Shown in pieces: positions 1 through 11,757 of a DNA stretch of 64,000 nucleotides (within the stretch, counting starts at the first letter, position 1; each line of letters begins with the position of its first letter). The DNA lies in assembly GCA_964019055.1 (NCBI GenBank), contig OZ025220.1:5754620-5818619 (forward strand), written 5' to 3'. Under the pieces are notes generated by a model that saw nothing but the letters and a program-made list of their open reading frames with translations, was not told the origin of the DNA and did no database searches. Both the position numbers and the translations under genes were made by a program. This stretch comes from Anthopleura xanthogrammica (taxonomy: Eukaryota; Cnidaria; Anthozoa; Actiniaria; Actiniidae).

Positions 1-18
1 CAATTTCTAAGCAAAATT

Positions 19-76
19 ATTATTATTATTATTATTATTATCATTATTATTATTATTATCATTATAATAATAATTT
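19..76. repeat. ATT/AAT trinucleotide microsatellite
   Basis: An interrupted run of ATT units that switches to AAT near its right end. The following stretch to about 345 is AT-rich and holds nothing I can recognise. Confidence 0.9.
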
Positions 77-345
77 AACTTCATTTCACAATAACAATGA
101 CAATAGTAAAAAAGACACGAAAATATTAACAGTGATTTTGAAGAATAATAAAGATACTAATGATTTATAGAATCTAAAAAAAAGAATTAATACTAAAAAT
201 ATCTATTTACATGTAATATTAAAAGGAAATATATAAATCATGAGGATATATCCTAAGACTATAACATAAATCATAGAAAATGTATAAAAATCTTATATAT
301 ATGGAAGAAAAAAAAAAAAAAAACTAATATAAAAAGTTCGAGGAC

Positions 346-563
346 CTAAATTTTAGCACGAAATCTATCTAAATCAAAGTCTGTTTCTTGAATATTTGTA
401 GTTCTCCTAATTGTTCTAGATCCTCTAAGGCAGAGTAGAGCTGATCGTAGTATCGCAAATGAGACTTTGGATCTTATCCAAGACATTGTTGTAGCATAGT
501 TCTCTCCTTTCTTTGCTGCGATTAGTTCTGCCAGTCTACTGTGGAATCTTTTACACTCTTTAT
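346..563 (-). pseudogene. Non-LTR retrotransposon 3' fragment (end of restriction-like endonuclease domain)
   Basis: The minus-strand translation from about 563 down to the TAG at 346-348 contains the motifs [18 protein letters not shown] and [12 protein letters not shown]. These match the tail of the ORF of an abundant cnidarian non-LTR element, and the fragment at 795-1268 carries a paralogous copy ([30 protein letters not shown]). It is inferred to be the C-terminal end of an R2-type restriction-like endonuclease domain. The ORF appears to extend to 768 only because the ATT array translates as poly-Asn; that part is not protein. No reverse transcriptase is present, so this is a dead 5'-truncated fragment. 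Confidence 0.7.
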
Positions 564-564
564 C

Positions 565-746
<182 letters not shown>

Positions 747-794
747 CAGTCATTTGAAGTTGAGCCAATTCTCCAGAAATTAACTGGAGAAATC

Positions 795-1491
795 TTGAAC
801 AATGGTGCTAATAGATCAGACGACGCCCGTCTTGACATTCACGCCAGAGGTTTCTGGGAACGACAAAGGTCTGCATTCTTCGACGTGCGGGTTTGCCACC
901 CTTATGCAGATTCTTACCGTGAAAAGAGTACCGATCAAGTCTATCGACAACACGAGACTGAAAAGAAGAGGAAATATGCCAACAGAGTTATGGAAGTAGA
1001 ACAGGGAACTTTTACACCTTTAGTTTTTAGTACGACTGGTGGAATGGGCACAGAATGTAAGATGTACCACAAGCGATTGGCCGAACTTTTATCATCCAAG
1101 AAAGGGGAAACTTACTCTAATACTATGTCTTGGTTGCGGGCGAAAGTTTCATTTGCCCTTCTCCGCTCTGCTCTATTATGCCTCAGAGGCACTAGAGTAA
1201 AAAGAAGAACTCATGACATTTATAACACAGATTTTTCTATTGACAATGCCATCGCTAATTTTAATTAGATTTTTAATTTTTCTTTGTATGTGCATATTTT
1301 AATGATATTTTGTACCTACATTGCTATATTCTTAATTTAATATTTGAACTCAGTTTTTTTTCTTTACCTTAATAATACTTTCAATACTTTAGATTTTAAA
1401 TACATATAACTTTGTAAATAGTCATAGCAATTTTTATAGCATTTTTTGTAATTTTCATTATTATTATTATTATTGGATGTGAAATAAAGAT

Positions 1492-1523
<32 letters not shown>
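795..1523 (+). pseudogene. 5'-truncated non-LTR retrotransposon with RLE domain, 3'UTR and poly(A)
   Basis: An open frame from about 795 to the TAG at 1266-1268 (about 157 codons, no convincing ATG at its start) encodes [11 protein letters not shown], then AFFDVRV 14 residues on, then [17 protein letters not shown] and [12 protein letters not shown]. The D..D..K/Y spacing fits the PD-(D/E)XK-like restriction-like endonuclease of R2-type elements; the usual RPD appears as RLD. About 230 bp of 3'UTR follows, with AATAAA at 1483-1488 and a pure A-run at about 1498-1523, as expected for a reverse-transcribed 3' end. The reverse transcriptase is missing, so the copy is inactive. Confidence 0.7.
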
Positions 1524-1556
1524 TTATTATTATCATTATTATTATTATTATTATTA

Positions 1557-1638
<82 letters not shown>

Positions 1639-1712
1639 CATTATTATTATTAGTAGTAGTAGTAATATAATAATAATAATAATAATAATATTAATAATGA
1701 TAATAATAATAA
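1524..1712. repeat. ATT/AAT microsatellite after poly(A)
   Basis: Begins directly after the retrotransposon A-run and runs as ATT with ATC interruptions. It passes through a short TAG run and changes to AAT near 1665. It may have grown from the element's own tail. Confidence 0.9.
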
Positions 1713-1984
1713 TAAACGACTTTATTAACAGCAATTCCATAAAGAATGGCTCTTCGTCTGTTAAATCTATATAAAGGTTATAACACTAATAAATATGCAT
1801 GCTATATAAATATGCTATATAAATATTCTACTATATGAACATATTTTATCTCTATGATGTAAATGAAATCTAGCTAGCAATTTTAATGTGATTGGAAATA
1901 GCAAATATAGAATTATTATCAGGAACCTAGGAACGCTATAACACTAATAAATATGCCGTATAAAAAATACGGCGACAAATAGGC

Positions 1985-2078
1985 TCTTTGCAGGATCCGG
2001 TCACGTAACACAAATCCCCTTATTATTAAGTCCAATTCAGAAGGCCTTGCACTAACCAGTTGAGCTACGTCTGATCCT
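1985..2078 (-). pseudogene. tRNA-like relic
   Basis: On the minus strand, TAGCTCAACTGGTTAGTGCA fits a pol III A box (TRGYNNARNNGG) in a D-arm context. No good B box (GGTTCGANNC) follows at the expected distance and I cannot fold an acceptor stem. It is a degraded tRNA or SINE head, not a working gene. Confidence 0.35.
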
Positions 2079-2430
2079 TTGAGGCATGTAACAAGGCCCT
2101 TTTTCCTTAAAAAACTACTTTTTTTTCATGGATTACCATTAAATGATTGACATGTCGAGAATGAAATAATTTGTCGTATATTTTTTTGGTTATATTGGAT
2201 AACTGTATGTTTAACCAACGGCCAAGAAAAGTAAACACTATAAGCTTGCTTGTGGGTCAGTCACGTATACGTCGAAGATGCACCACCTGATTAAAGGTAA
2301 AGGTAAAATAAAAGTTGACTTTATTTTAAAACTTCGGTAACTCAAGAGAGTTAACTTAAGTGTTACTTATAAACTTAAGGCCGACGGTGTGCTCATTTTA
2401 CCCCCTCCCCCTCCATCAGTGCTCCGTTTT

Positions 2431-2560
2431 ACCGGTATTTAAGTGATAGATAAAACATGAACGGGAGACCTTTATGGGGATTTAAAATGGCGAGCCGCAG
2501 GCGAGTTTTTTTAGCCCCATAAAGGTCGGACGCGAATGTTTTATCTCACTTACCAAAGGT
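2431..2560. mobile_element. Foldback/MITE-like inverted repeat
   Basis: The left arm (2431-2485) holds AAAACATGAACGGGAGACC then TTTATGGGG. The right arm (2512-2560) is its imperfect reverse complement, CCCCATAAAGG then ATGTTTTATCTCACTTA. The arms are about 45 bp around a short spacer. No coding capacity. Confidence 0.75.
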
Positions 2561-3004
2561 TTAGGATAGTTAGGTCATGTGTTACTTAAATTTTCAAGAT
2601 AAAAGCACTTTTCGCCGAGAAAATCTGAGTTAAAGTTGTATGCAAATCAGGACGAATCTCTTGCCGATTTAAAAACTCGGTCATGGTTGTGATTTTCTAT
2701 TGTGTTTGGCCTTATGAATATTAATGAATTTGATAAAGCTAATTCAAGCTACATGGAAAGAAGAAGAAGTCGAAACAAGGATATCAGAGATCACTGGGAA
2801 TGGAACTATATTTGATATACGATATTTGAAGTATCTTTCCTTTCTTTTCCTTTAATATACAAAACTTAACTGCTACAGATAAATTGAGTTTGGAATGCAT
2901 CACTGTTTTACCTATAACTCTAATACAAATTATTGAAAATTAGTTTTCACATAGTAGCCATTGTTTCGAATTACAAGCAACAACTAATAAACATAAATGC
3001 CTCC

Positions 3005-3165
3005 CTGATGTCACAGTCATTAGCATATGGCATGGAGAAACCTTTATAACTTCAAGACACATCACTCAAACTGTATATATTTTTTCTGGCCAGTCAATAG
3101 CTCACCTCATGTAGGATCTATACTGAGAATATTGTCAGATGTGTCCTAGGCACTTTAAGCATAGT
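3005..3165. repeat. Dispersed repeat, also at 35.13 and 61.35 kb
   Basis: The block contains CAGTCATTAGCATAT, AACCTTTATAACTTCAAGAC, TCATGTAGGATC and GCACTTTAA. They occur in the same order and similar spacing at about 35,130-35,290 and 61,350-61,500. The family is unnamed by me and non-coding. Confidence 0.65.
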
Positions 3166-3189
3166 TTCACGTCCCATTACATATTTCAG

Positions 3190-4206
3190 TCATGGTACGT
3201 GTGGATCACTACAAGCATCATTCACTTGGTTCCTCGATGTCTGCCTACTCTCAGACTGTTTCCTAAATAGCTGTTTCAATGTCTTGCCTACAGCAGCTCT
3301 AACTTCTCTGATCCTCCAACAATAAACTAGTGGATTCAAGGAGGAGTTTAAAAAGATAACTGTAGTAGTGATATTCAATACTAATTTATACTCCTTAGTA
3401 ATCCCCGAAACAGCCCTCATAGCTAAGGCTATCGCATAAGGCAGGTAACACAAGAGCATGACGAGATGTACGAGAACAAAGCTAACTACAGATTTCCAGT
3501 ACTTTTTCAAAAGGATTGTGTCGCTTTGATGTTGTTGCTGTTTTAGGGCATCGTTTTGTATTTGCAACTGGTGCTTTCTGACAATCTTATAGATTTTGCA
3601 GTACAATATTGTAGAAACGACCAAACATATAATAATTGCAATGATACCGCCATAAACTGGAACTCTTGGCAGCCATGGGTAGAATGAAACAACAAAAGCA
3701 AATAGAACAAAAGAAGCGAAAGTCACCTTCAGGACTAAAGATTTCGTGACAATCGCCTTGTAACGCAAGTGCAAATATAACGCAAGGAAGCGGTCTATGC
3801 TAATAAAAGTCATCGTTAGAAACGACATTCCAGCCAACAATCCCATTAGCATGTTCGTCATTACTCCTGTCACGCAAGATATCTTTCCAAGTCGGTTCAA
3901 CTCTGCGGCTTTGTAGAGCACGTATACTGGTTGTTCAATCAATCCAACAATTAAGTCGGTACATGCTAGTATGGAGAGTAGCAAGTGAGATGGATCGTGC
4001 AGAGATTGCGTCCTTCTTATAGAGACGAATATAACAGCATTAAAAAACACTGCTATAAGCGAGAATATTGCGTTTAATATACAATTAACGATATAAACCT
4101 CACGTAGGTAATCCACATAAAGAAGATTGCTTTGAACGTACGGACAAAACACGGGTCTTGCCAAAGTTTCATTTGGTATTTGTCGTTCGAATCCAAACTC
4201 GCTCAT
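3190..4206 (-). CDS. Class A (rhodopsin-like) G protein-coupled receptor, orphan
   Basis: An intact 338-aa frame, probably single-exon, for a seven-helix plasma-membrane receptor. TM1 (NAIFSLIAVFFNAVIF) is followed by a TM2 with SILACTDLIVGL, where the conserved Asp is kept. TM3 ends in a DRY-type IDRFLAL, ICL3 is Gln/Lys rich, TM6 has LCYLPYAIAL and TM7 carries SSLNPLVYCWRIREVR (NPxxY). The tail is Ser/Arg rich and lacks an obvious palmitoylation cysteine. A glycosylation sequon (NET) lies near the N-terminus. ECL2 is very short and has no cysteine to pair with the TM3 Cys, as in melanocortin-like receptors. The start MSEFGFERQ is the only ATG before TM1. Expanded orphan receptor families of this kind are typical of anthozoans; ligand and coupling cannot be read from the sequence. 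Confidence 0.92.
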   Translation of the reverse strand: MSEFGFERQIPNETLARPVFCPYVQSNLLYVDYLREVYIVNCILNAIFSLIAVFFNAVIFVSIRRTQSLHDPSHLLLSILACTDLIVGLIEQPVYVLYKAAELNRLGKISCVTGVMTNMLMGLLAGMSFLTMTFISIDRFLALYLHLRYKAIVTKSLVLKVTFASFVLFAFVVSFYPWLPRVPVYGGIIAIIICLVVSTILYCKIYKIVRKHQLQIQNDALKQQQHQSDTILLKKYWKSVVSFVLVHLVMLLCYLPYAIALAMRAVSGITKEYKLVLNITTTVIFLNSSLNPLVYCWRIREVRAAVGKTLKQLFRKQSESRQTSRNQVNDACSDPHVP

Positions 4207-4570
4207 CTTTGAAAAAGAACTTGCAATAAGGTTAAGTTATCTCTCGATATTCCCAGATACAGTTCCCAGATGCAGTTTTAGCTGTTGTCCAAGGCAGGTG
4301 TTTGTCGATGAAAGATGCCCAAGAGTACTATTTTAGTGCAGCCGCACGTGAAAGTTGTTTAGGATTAAACTTTTCACCTAGCTAGTGTAGTCAACCTTGG
4401 TTTTCAAACCCTACAACACGCGATATATTATTAGTGACTCAACCAGGTTTAGTCTTTCGAAAGTTAAACCAGAAGGGAAACTCCCACCAAGTCATCTCGA
4501 TCCTTTCATTTTCTTTGGGATGTTAATTTAATGGCTGTCGAGAGCAAATAAAATCGAAAGATGAAATGGT

Positions 4571-4788
4571 AATACTCCCGTTTCGAGTTCTCTTTTACGC
4601 TGTGTTAGCCTCAATTGTGCGTAAATTATGCAGAAATTTAGATAAAACTCGTGAAATTTCAAAGTATTTTTATTGTCCTCTTTACACACAGATCTCTTGA
4701 ATTTCCACGGGCTGTTACGGAATAAAAGAATATATTACACGGTTTTGAGGCTAACACAGCGTAAAAGAGAACTCGAAACTGGAGTATT
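4571..4788. mobile_element. MITE, 218 bp, about 45-bp TIRs
   Basis: The left terminus AATACTCCCGTTTCGAG continues into TTCTCTTTTACGCTGTG and TTAGCCTCAA. The right end is the reverse complement with a single mismatch in the outer 45 bp (AATACTCCAGTTTCGAG). The interior is AT-rich and non-coding. The outermost bases AATACTCCAGTTTC are shared with the foldbacks at 9,057 and 29,045. Confidence 0.88.
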
Positions 4789-4799
4789 GCAGTATATTG

Positions 4800-6960
4800 A
4801 ATCTCTTACTTGGAGTCTTTACCCGGGGTCTTTACTGTTGACCATGTCGGTTCTTTCGACAGGTGAACCATCAAACTACCTTCCCTGAAGATCTTGGTCC
4901 CAGATAGTTCTTATTACCACTCGAAGCACTGGGATGAAGACGATCGTCTGTGATAAGCACTCCAATAAAGTCTTATTGGATTGTTTTAGCTCATCCCACG
5001 ATTCACATTCGAATATGGGTTTTCATGGTAGAAGAACTTAGTCAGATGAGTTGGTTTCTGTACACAAGAAGTGAAATAAGAAAGCCGTGTCAGTTGTAGA
5101 GTTGAAGAGGAAATAGAATCTATTTTTATCGTGTAACTTTGTTATAAACAAATCTATTAGTCATTAGAGATCAAATGGAGAAATCTGGAGCCTGGGGGCA
5201 AGTTATTGCACGCGAGCCAAACTTCTAAAAGTTGTGGGGGAATTGTTCGTATTTTTTTCATCGATATTAAAGATATACTGACAATAATCAGGCAAGGTTT
5301 TCAATTGAATCGAAACTGTTTAAGCATGTATTTTTCCAAGTTATATTTACGAGACATTTAATTCTGTTTTATTCAAAGACGAAATATCAATTGAATTTGA
5401 GTTTTAAATTAATTAGCTGATTATCAGACATGAGTTAAAGCTAGACAAAATAATTATAATGTTGGTGAAGATTTATCAGCTAAGGTTTTTAAGAAAGAAT
5501 ATGTATGGAATTAAACTTTTGGGATAATTCTAGATCTAATAATATATAATCATAATACTACTCCGGAAAAAAAAAAGAAACAGAAAAAAAATGTCGAAGT
5601 TATTAATTCCTCTAAGAAGAATATTAGGAGCAAGATGAAAAACGTAAAAGTAAATAAAACGTTCAAAGAAAGGGAAAAAAAAAACATATAGCACTGTTTC
5701 TCGATTACTTACGTTTAATTTGTAGTCAATATTTTTTCAAGAAAAACCTCGGATAAACCTCTGAACGAGTTTTAGCTGTTGTAGAGTACTAGTAAATTCA
5801 GGATTTGTCGACTGCAAATTACAGGGCTCTCTCATAACAGTATTCTAATATACTCCTTACTTTGAGACCGTTTCTTATATGCATGTTGGCTTAGCGCCAT
5901 GATTTCATTCACGTATATTTACTCAGATGTGCTGAACTTTGGCGATGAGAAAGCAGAACCTTGCAAATGTCACATCAAAGTGTCTCGGCTGTCAGAACAA
6001 CAATCAGTGGACGTCTTTGAAACAGAAAAAACAGAAATTTCTAATGAATATTTGTGTAGGCAATTCATGCTTTCATGGTTTTGAGAAGCAGCCATTGTCG
6101 ACACTACGAATCAATTGACTAGTAACTTGAGGTAGACAACCAGACGCCAAGCCTTCGGCTCTTATGAGAAAAATTCATTTTCCAATTTGTTGGTTGACGA
6201 CTCAAAATTCAGCTTGTCGTTGTTGTTGAGGGACATATGTTAATAGATAAGTCTTTGAGCTTTTCTCTCAGTAAATAAAGTCTATTGTATTGTACTATAT
6301 TGTTGTTGTTGTTGCTGTTGTTGCAATAGTTCAGTTTCAGTGTTATGGTTTTGGTTGGTAAGTTTACGGTTGTGGTTCTATAGCATTTTCCAAGTTTTTT
6401 CTTACTCCAAAATACTGGAAACTTCTTATACGATTTTATCAATTAACCTGCCACAGGCAACACTCTGATCTCACTTTTCTTTTCAAATTCCCAATTGTCT
6501 TTTCCAGTTTATGATAGACTATATCTGTGAGGAAATTAATCTAACTCATTCCAGATTGATCTGCAATCTCCTGCCTTCGTGATCATCAATAAAGTCGTGA
6601 CTTTCTAACAGCTTGCCTCGGGATTTAAGGAAAAAAATATTTACAATCAAAGCGCATTTCGACTGAAGATGGAAATGGAAAAGGATCTTTTTTTAACGGC
6701 GACATGGGATTAAGAACGTTTTCATTAATCACGTATAGTTGGCATTTAATAAGTGACAGCATATTTTTCGTTAGACTATTTTATTTGTTGTCGGTTGTAT
6801 AATTTTCTTAAGGAAGTAATTCAACAATTCTTTCTTGGATGATAATCATAATCGTGATGTTTCGTAGTACTTGATGCTCCGATACCTTCACCAGTCATTA
6901 CGTGATTGATATATTTCGAGATGTTTACATTGGGAAGCAGTAATAAGTATAACAGAAGAA
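4800..6960. other. AT-rich intergenic DNA, nothing recognised
   Basis: No credible coding exon, RNA gene or inverted-repeat element was found here. There is a short GTT/GCT-rich patch near 6,300-6,325. The small open frames at 5,899-6,084 and 6,209-6,442 have no domain signature. Confidence 0.5.
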
Positions 6961-6976
6961 TAGCCTTTCGACATTA

Positions 6977-7135
6977 AAAAGAAAGAAAGAAAGAAAGAGA
7001 GAAGAAAGGAAGAAAGGAAGAAAGGAAGAAAGGAAGAAAGGAAGAAAGGAAGAAAGAATGGATGAAAGAAGGAATGGATGTATGGATGCATGCATGTATA
7101 GATGGATGGATGAATTAATGAAAAAAGAAAGAAAT
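6977..7135. repeat. GAAA / GGAAGAAA purine microsatellite
   Basis: A polypurine tract of GAAA units, then about eight GGAAGAAA-type units, then GGAT/GGATG-like units near 7,060-7,115. It opens spurious Phe/Leu/Ser frames on the minus strand. Confidence 0.9.
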
Positions 7136-7139
7136 GTCG

Positions 7140-8090
7140 AAAACAAAACAAAACAAAACCAAGATAATTTGTTTTACTTACACCTTATTAACTCCGAAGT
7201 CAAGAAATCATCGTCTTAAATTCATTCTTTGCTCAAGGCATATTTTGCTACTCGTCCTCTTCCAGTAATATTATATAATTCTTTACTGAGCTCATGCATT
7301 ACCATATTCGGCCAATGACGTCGCAAAAAGAAAGACGAAAAGGTTTGCGTGTGAGCACGTCCTCTTCTACTGGAAACTCATTTATGTCGAAGCATTTTGT
7401 AAGCTTACTTAGACTAATGTTTGACTGACGTCCAAACAGACCTTTTCGAGTGGGAGGATAATAGGAAAGAGGCCGACTGATAGTTACGCGCGCGCGCCTT
7501 AAGTACTGTTACTAAAAATATCCAAGCATCTTATTGTTCGGTAAGAGATATGCGATTACCGGATCTAACCATATGGTGAAATGTTTCATAATGGTTTGTC
7601 TTTCTCTGTCTGGCCATACAACAAACTGGATGCTCTCCTGTGATGGTCGAGATACCGGCTGTGTTTTTAAGTATCCCCAAGAATTCGCTGCACTAGTCAA
7701 CAGTAAGATTGAAACACGCGCTCTGAAGCAAAGCAGTAATTAATTGTGGTTGAAAAAATATAGCATGAATTAATACTGGTTTCCAAGACACTAGAGAAAA
7801 AACGTTTGCGCATGCGTGCCTTTCAGCACGCTTTCCACGAATTTACAAGAGTTTTAGTGAGAAAATAAATCTTCGTTTTCTCCGAGTATATGAAACATTT
7901 CCTGAGTATACTTTTGTGAGACCAAGATGCTGTATTAATAAAAGCGATATGAAAGAATAAGCTTTAAGTTTCAAGAAATGACTTTAAGTTTTGGCATTTT
8001 GTAAAGACTATTTTTCAGGCAAGTGCAAAAGTCAAATTTGCATATTTTTACAATTGCACGAAGACGCTTTTGACTAATTTGCATACGGAC
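7140..8090. other. Intergenic, nothing recognised
   Basis: Unique-looking AT-rich DNA. Overlapping open frames at 7,512-7,743 on both strands have no family signature and appear to be chance. Confidence 0.4.
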
Positions 8091-8099
8091 TTACAAGGT

Positions 8100-8430
8100 G
8101 CACAGAATGGCTAGATTTAGATAATGACGAGCCTTACTGATAACCCCAATGCTCCTTTTACTGCAAACAAGAGCAATGTGGTTATTTCCAACTAAGGTGA
8201 ATGTCTAAAACAACGCCTAAATATTTAATGTTAGTCTCTTGTTTAAGACATTTGTTATTGATATATACATGCAGGTCATAAGATAGTTTCTTTTGCGGCG
8301 GATGAAAGATTACGAAGTTTGATTTATCTATATTAAGAGAAAGTTTGTTTGCACAAAGCCAAGAGTGGACATGCGATAACTGTTCATTTACAGTAGGTTC
8401 CAAGGATGCCATGTTCTTATCTTTGTCCAT
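8100..8430 (-). pseudogene. Non-LTR (jockey/CR1/L2-like) reverse transcriptase relic
   Basis: The minus-strand frame from 8430 reads LCANKLSLNIDKSNFVIF followed by IKYLGVVLDIHLSWK. This is the segment downstream of the catalytic YADD motif in LINE reverse transcriptases (thumb region, NKLSLNxxKT then LGVxxDxxLSW). After the LSWK end at about 8182 the homology continues in another frame (CSKRSIGVISKARHYL, to about 8100), so there is at least one frameshift. The palm and endonuclease are absent. It is dead and 5'-truncated. Confidence 0.75.
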
Positions 8431-8741
8431 GTCGTAAGTTTTTCATAGTCATACGAAAACTGCTCTATATTTCGACCTCAAGTATACTGCTTGGGCTGCC
8501 TGTGTTATGATCTGATTTGATGGTTCTGCTCATGCGCACTCAAGTTATACTGATCTCTCTTTCCTCCGCGAATTATCAGTTTCTCGGAGCGGACAGAAAG
8601 TGAATTCAGGACTTTGATTAGCTTTTTAATACTTGTTGTTGTCTCCCTGACAACGAGGATTTTGCAATGTAGTGAATAGTCTAGTGCAGACTTAAAAAAT
8701 GAAGTTCGTTCATGCATGGTAAACTACTGGAAGGCCCAATT

Positions 8742-8950
8742 CAGACGTCGAATTTTTGCCACGTCGAATCCAATTGCCTTTGAGGCCGAGCGCTGTAGAA
8801 GAATGTAGACCCAACTTATCACATACCATTTCCTGGAGCTAAGTAAAAGAGCTGATGTCTTTTTATGGTAGTTCTTGGCGTTTTCTTAGCCGCGCGCTGT
8901 CCTCAAAGGCAATTAGATTCGACGCAGTAAAAGTTCGACGTAAATTTTGA
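8742..8950. mobile_element. MITE with about 50-bp TIRs
   Basis: The left arm ACGTCGAATTTTTGCCACG then TCGAATCCAATTGCCTTTG pairs with the right arm (CAAAGGCAATTAGATTCGA then CAGTAAAAGTTCGACGT). It is about 205 bp long with a non-coding interior. The flanking motif GGCCCAATTCA recurs at 20,576, which suggests related termini. Confidence 0.75.
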
Positions 8951-9052
8951 AAATCCGACAAAATTGACCGGAATTACGGGAAGTCAAAGTGATCCAGATT
9001 TCTATATATTTTGCCGGGTTTGCCCCGATTTAAAATGGCCGCCGAAAACCGT
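8947..9052. repeat. Dispersed repeat, inverted partner at 13,035-13,137
   Basis: Contains AAAATCCGACAAAATTGACC, GGAAGTCAAAGTGATCCAG and TTTTGCCGGGTTTGCCCCG. The reverse complement of the whole block, with few changes, is found at 13,035-13,137. Confidence 0.85.
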
Positions 9053-9056
9053 GAAT

Positions 9057-9404
9057 ACTCCAGTTTCACATTCGGTGGAAACCGCTGTTTTTGAAGAACA
9101 CAGACTCATTTGCACAGGCTTAGCCTCGTTTATAAGTCATCTATTCAAATACACCATTAAAAGTCCGTGGGATTGGTATTATTCAACTTGCACATTCTTT
9201 ACATTGCAGTTGGCTGTTGCTAATGATTTGCAAAAGTCAACCGTAATGTAAAGAATGTGTAAGTTGAACAATACCAATGTTTTGAAATCCCACGGACTTT
9301 TAATAACGTTGTTGAATAGCTGACTTATAAACGAGGCTAAGCCTGTGTAAATGAGTCTGTGGTCTTTCAAAACAGCGGTTTCCATCGAATGTGAAACTGG
9401 TGTT
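9057..9404. mobile_element. Foldback MITE (long inverted repeat), copy 1
   Basis: About 345 bp that is almost entirely two inverted arms. CCAGTTTCACATTCG, AAACCGCTGTTTTTGAAG and TTAGCCTCGTTTATAAGTC on the left are mirrored on the right, with a central loop around TTGCAAAAGTCAACCG. A second copy in the opposite orientation is at 29,045-29,407. The small frames inside it are artefacts of the palindrome. Confidence 0.9.
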
Positions 9405-9689
9405 TTGGTCTATTATCGATTTTGTATAAAGAATAAAGGGTGAGATGTCAGATATGATGATATGTTTTACCTGGCACTTACCAAAGCATAAACAATTAGA
9501 TTCTCGCTGCAAAACTCATAACTTTGACAATGTGAAATCTTGGACAATGAGCGCCGATTTCTTGGCAGCCCTGTGCCACAGGTTTTTCTTTTGACTCTGC
9601 TCTAATGAATTTTGTAAATAATTTACCATTTCTTACTGTCTCTAGAGCAGCGCCATTGAACTGCTGGAAATGGCGCTATATAAATATTA

Positions 9690-9836
9690 TGTACTTATTG
9701 ACTGAGTGGGAGGTCCGAACGGGAAAATATTTGGCTCGAGGTCCTGAAGTACGGAACGAGCGCAGCGAGTTCCGTGCCAAGGACCGAGAGCCAAATATTT
9801 TCCCGTTCGGACCGACCTTAACTCAGTCAATAAGCA
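9690..9836. mobile_element. Foldback element
   Basis: TTATTGACTGAG, GGTCCGAACGGGAAAATATT and TGGCTCGAGGTCC on the left match the right half in inverted orientation, ending CTCAGTCAATAAGC. The loop has CGAGCGCAGCGAG. The stems are about 55-60 bp. Confidence 0.85.
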
Positions 9837-10384
9837 TTTTATCATATGACCACATATAAAAAATCGATTTCAAAGCGTTTTTAATAAATGCGAATCAAAA
9901 TGCGTAGTTTTTACATGATTGACGGCAGCGAGTCCGAACGGCGAGTCCGAACGGGAAATTATTACACTTTTCGGAAAAGCGTACTTTTTTGCTGACGACA
10001 TTTTCCCCAAAGGTTTTTTTTAGAATCACGCGTACAGTGAAATACGGTCATATGATAAATTATATTATTATTAATATATTATTATATTGTAGTGTGAAAT
10101 GTGGACGTATGCTTAGCACATGGCCGGAAAAGAAGCTAGCTCAATGTCAGAGTCGCCTTGTTTCGTCTTGTTTTACACCCTAATTGTTTTCATTGAGTTC
10201 CAGTTTCAAATTAGAAAAAGATTATTAGATAAAAGTTTGAATGATATATGGTTTTCGTTTTCATAATGATTTCTTTCAATTTGTGTAGTTTTGTGAACAC
10301 TTTTGCAATCTCATTTAAACGCTTGTCAGTTTATTTCATTTTTTGTTTTGTTTTACCAAACGCACATCATTTTATTTTCGGGTG

Positions 10385-10705
10385 TTTACCAGCTGATCTG
10401 AAATAGTGACGTAGAAAATAACGTAAATACAAAACTGAGGTGTCATGAAGCCTGCGATAATGAACTTATGAAATTTGATGTCTGAGATAAATCTCGATTT
10501 TCAGGCTAGGTGTTTTTTATGTATTTTGTATACATTTACTCTATGATATTCATTATTGATTGCGAAGGAAATAAAATAAGGAAATAACCGTTTCCCGAGT
10601 TGATGATCTGAGAAAAAATGTAAGCCAATCAGAATCGAGAAAATTTGCAAAACTGAGGTGTCATCCTTGGGAGCCCGACGACTCGGGAAACGTTTATTTT
10701 TTTAG
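10385..10705. mobile_element. Inverted-repeat element of the CAGCTGATCTGA family
   Basis: Starts CAGCTGATCTGAAATAGTGA and contains AAAACTGAGGTGTCATGAAG, GATATTCATTATTGA, AAATAACCGTTTCCCGAG and again AAACTGAGGTGTCATCC. A second copy is at 48,551-48,845, a partial one at 11,250-11,415, and solo ends lie near 33,060 and 34,870. Confidence 0.75.
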
Positions 10706-10734
10706 TTTTGAAATATACAACCAACTATACCCTG

Positions 10735-10795
10735 GGTGTCAGAGGTTCCTTGTCTTCTCGAGGAGAAAAGCGACGAGGAACCTCTGGCCGCTCGA
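10735..10795. mobile_element. Short palindromic element end
   Basis: CAGAGGTTCCTTGTC and GACGAGGAACCTCTG form inverted arms around TCGAGGAGAAAAGC. This is a compact hairpin of a type common in coral intergenic DNA. Confidence 0.6.
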
Positions 10796-11249
10796 GTCAA
10801 ATTTTACTGCTTTCTTGGGAAAAATTGATTCGCTCGCTGATTGGCTATTCATATGATCGTCATATAAACCACCAAAGGTATCTTTTGATTGGCTCTCTCA
10901 TGCAGGTTATGACGTACTCCTTCAAAACCGGTTTTACAATCTAGCGTCAGACTAATGTTTAAAACACTCTACGTCTTTGCGATCTATAAAGTTCCGGTGT
11001 TTTACTACGTTTAGAAAATTTCTTTTAGATTTTCTTAGAAACAAATTCTTACCAACTATTGCGCAATTTGTTCATTGAAAGAAATCGAAAGCAATAATAT
11101 AGAAAATGAAACTTTAATCAAATGTCTGTTGACTTTCCTTTATTAACACATTTATTTTCGATAAACAATACATACAAACGCTATTGGGGATATTGCTGAA
11201 CATGCATGTTTTTTTCATTTCCTTTAACCCACGAAAAGCGGCTAGCTTA

Positions 11250-11415
11250 ACCAGCTGATCTGAGATAAAATGTTAGCTACTCTGAACCGAGAAAATTTCT
11301 AAACTGAGGTGTCATCCTTAGTCGCCTTGCGACTCGGGAAACGGTTATTTCTTTATTTTTTATTTATTCACTCAATAATGAATATCATAGTAAATGCATA
11401 CAAAACATCAAGTAG
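11250..11415. repeat. Truncated copy of the CAGCTGATCTGA element
   Basis: CCAGCTGATCTGAGATAAAA, AAACTGAGGTGTCATCCTTA, GACTCGGGAAACGGTTATTT and TCAATAATGAATATCATAG match parts of the 10,385 and 48,551 copies. The order indicates the opposite arm. Confidence 0.7.
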
Positions 11416-11757
11416 ACATAACCCAAACAATCACATTTCCCAGGCATCGAATTGGCAGACAAAAACAGAGCGTTTCGAAAACGCATTAGAATTGTACTGC
11501 TAGGGAACGCGCTCTGAGTCTCTTCTCGCGATCTACAGATTACATTTACTCAAGCTTAAAGGCAAAAAAAAAAAAATTCAGTTTGGTTAACAGAGTTTTG
11601 ATCTGCTACTCCTGCAAACCGGGAGTGATTTTTTTTTTGGAATTAAATTCAAAGGGTGGACCAAAGGTAACTATAATTTATACACCACCATCATCTTCTT
11701 GTGTGCTGGTAGTTGTCACGGTAAAACTGAAGGGTTACCTATGGCGATTATTGGTAA

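Noticed and set aside
1985..2078. Functional tRNA gene on the minus strand
   Set aside because: Only an A-box-like segment fits; there is no B box or acceptor stem.
9179..9512. Small conserved-looking frames shared by 9.1 kb and 29.1 kb
   Set aside because: They fall in two copies of one foldback element, and each arm encodes the mirror of the other.
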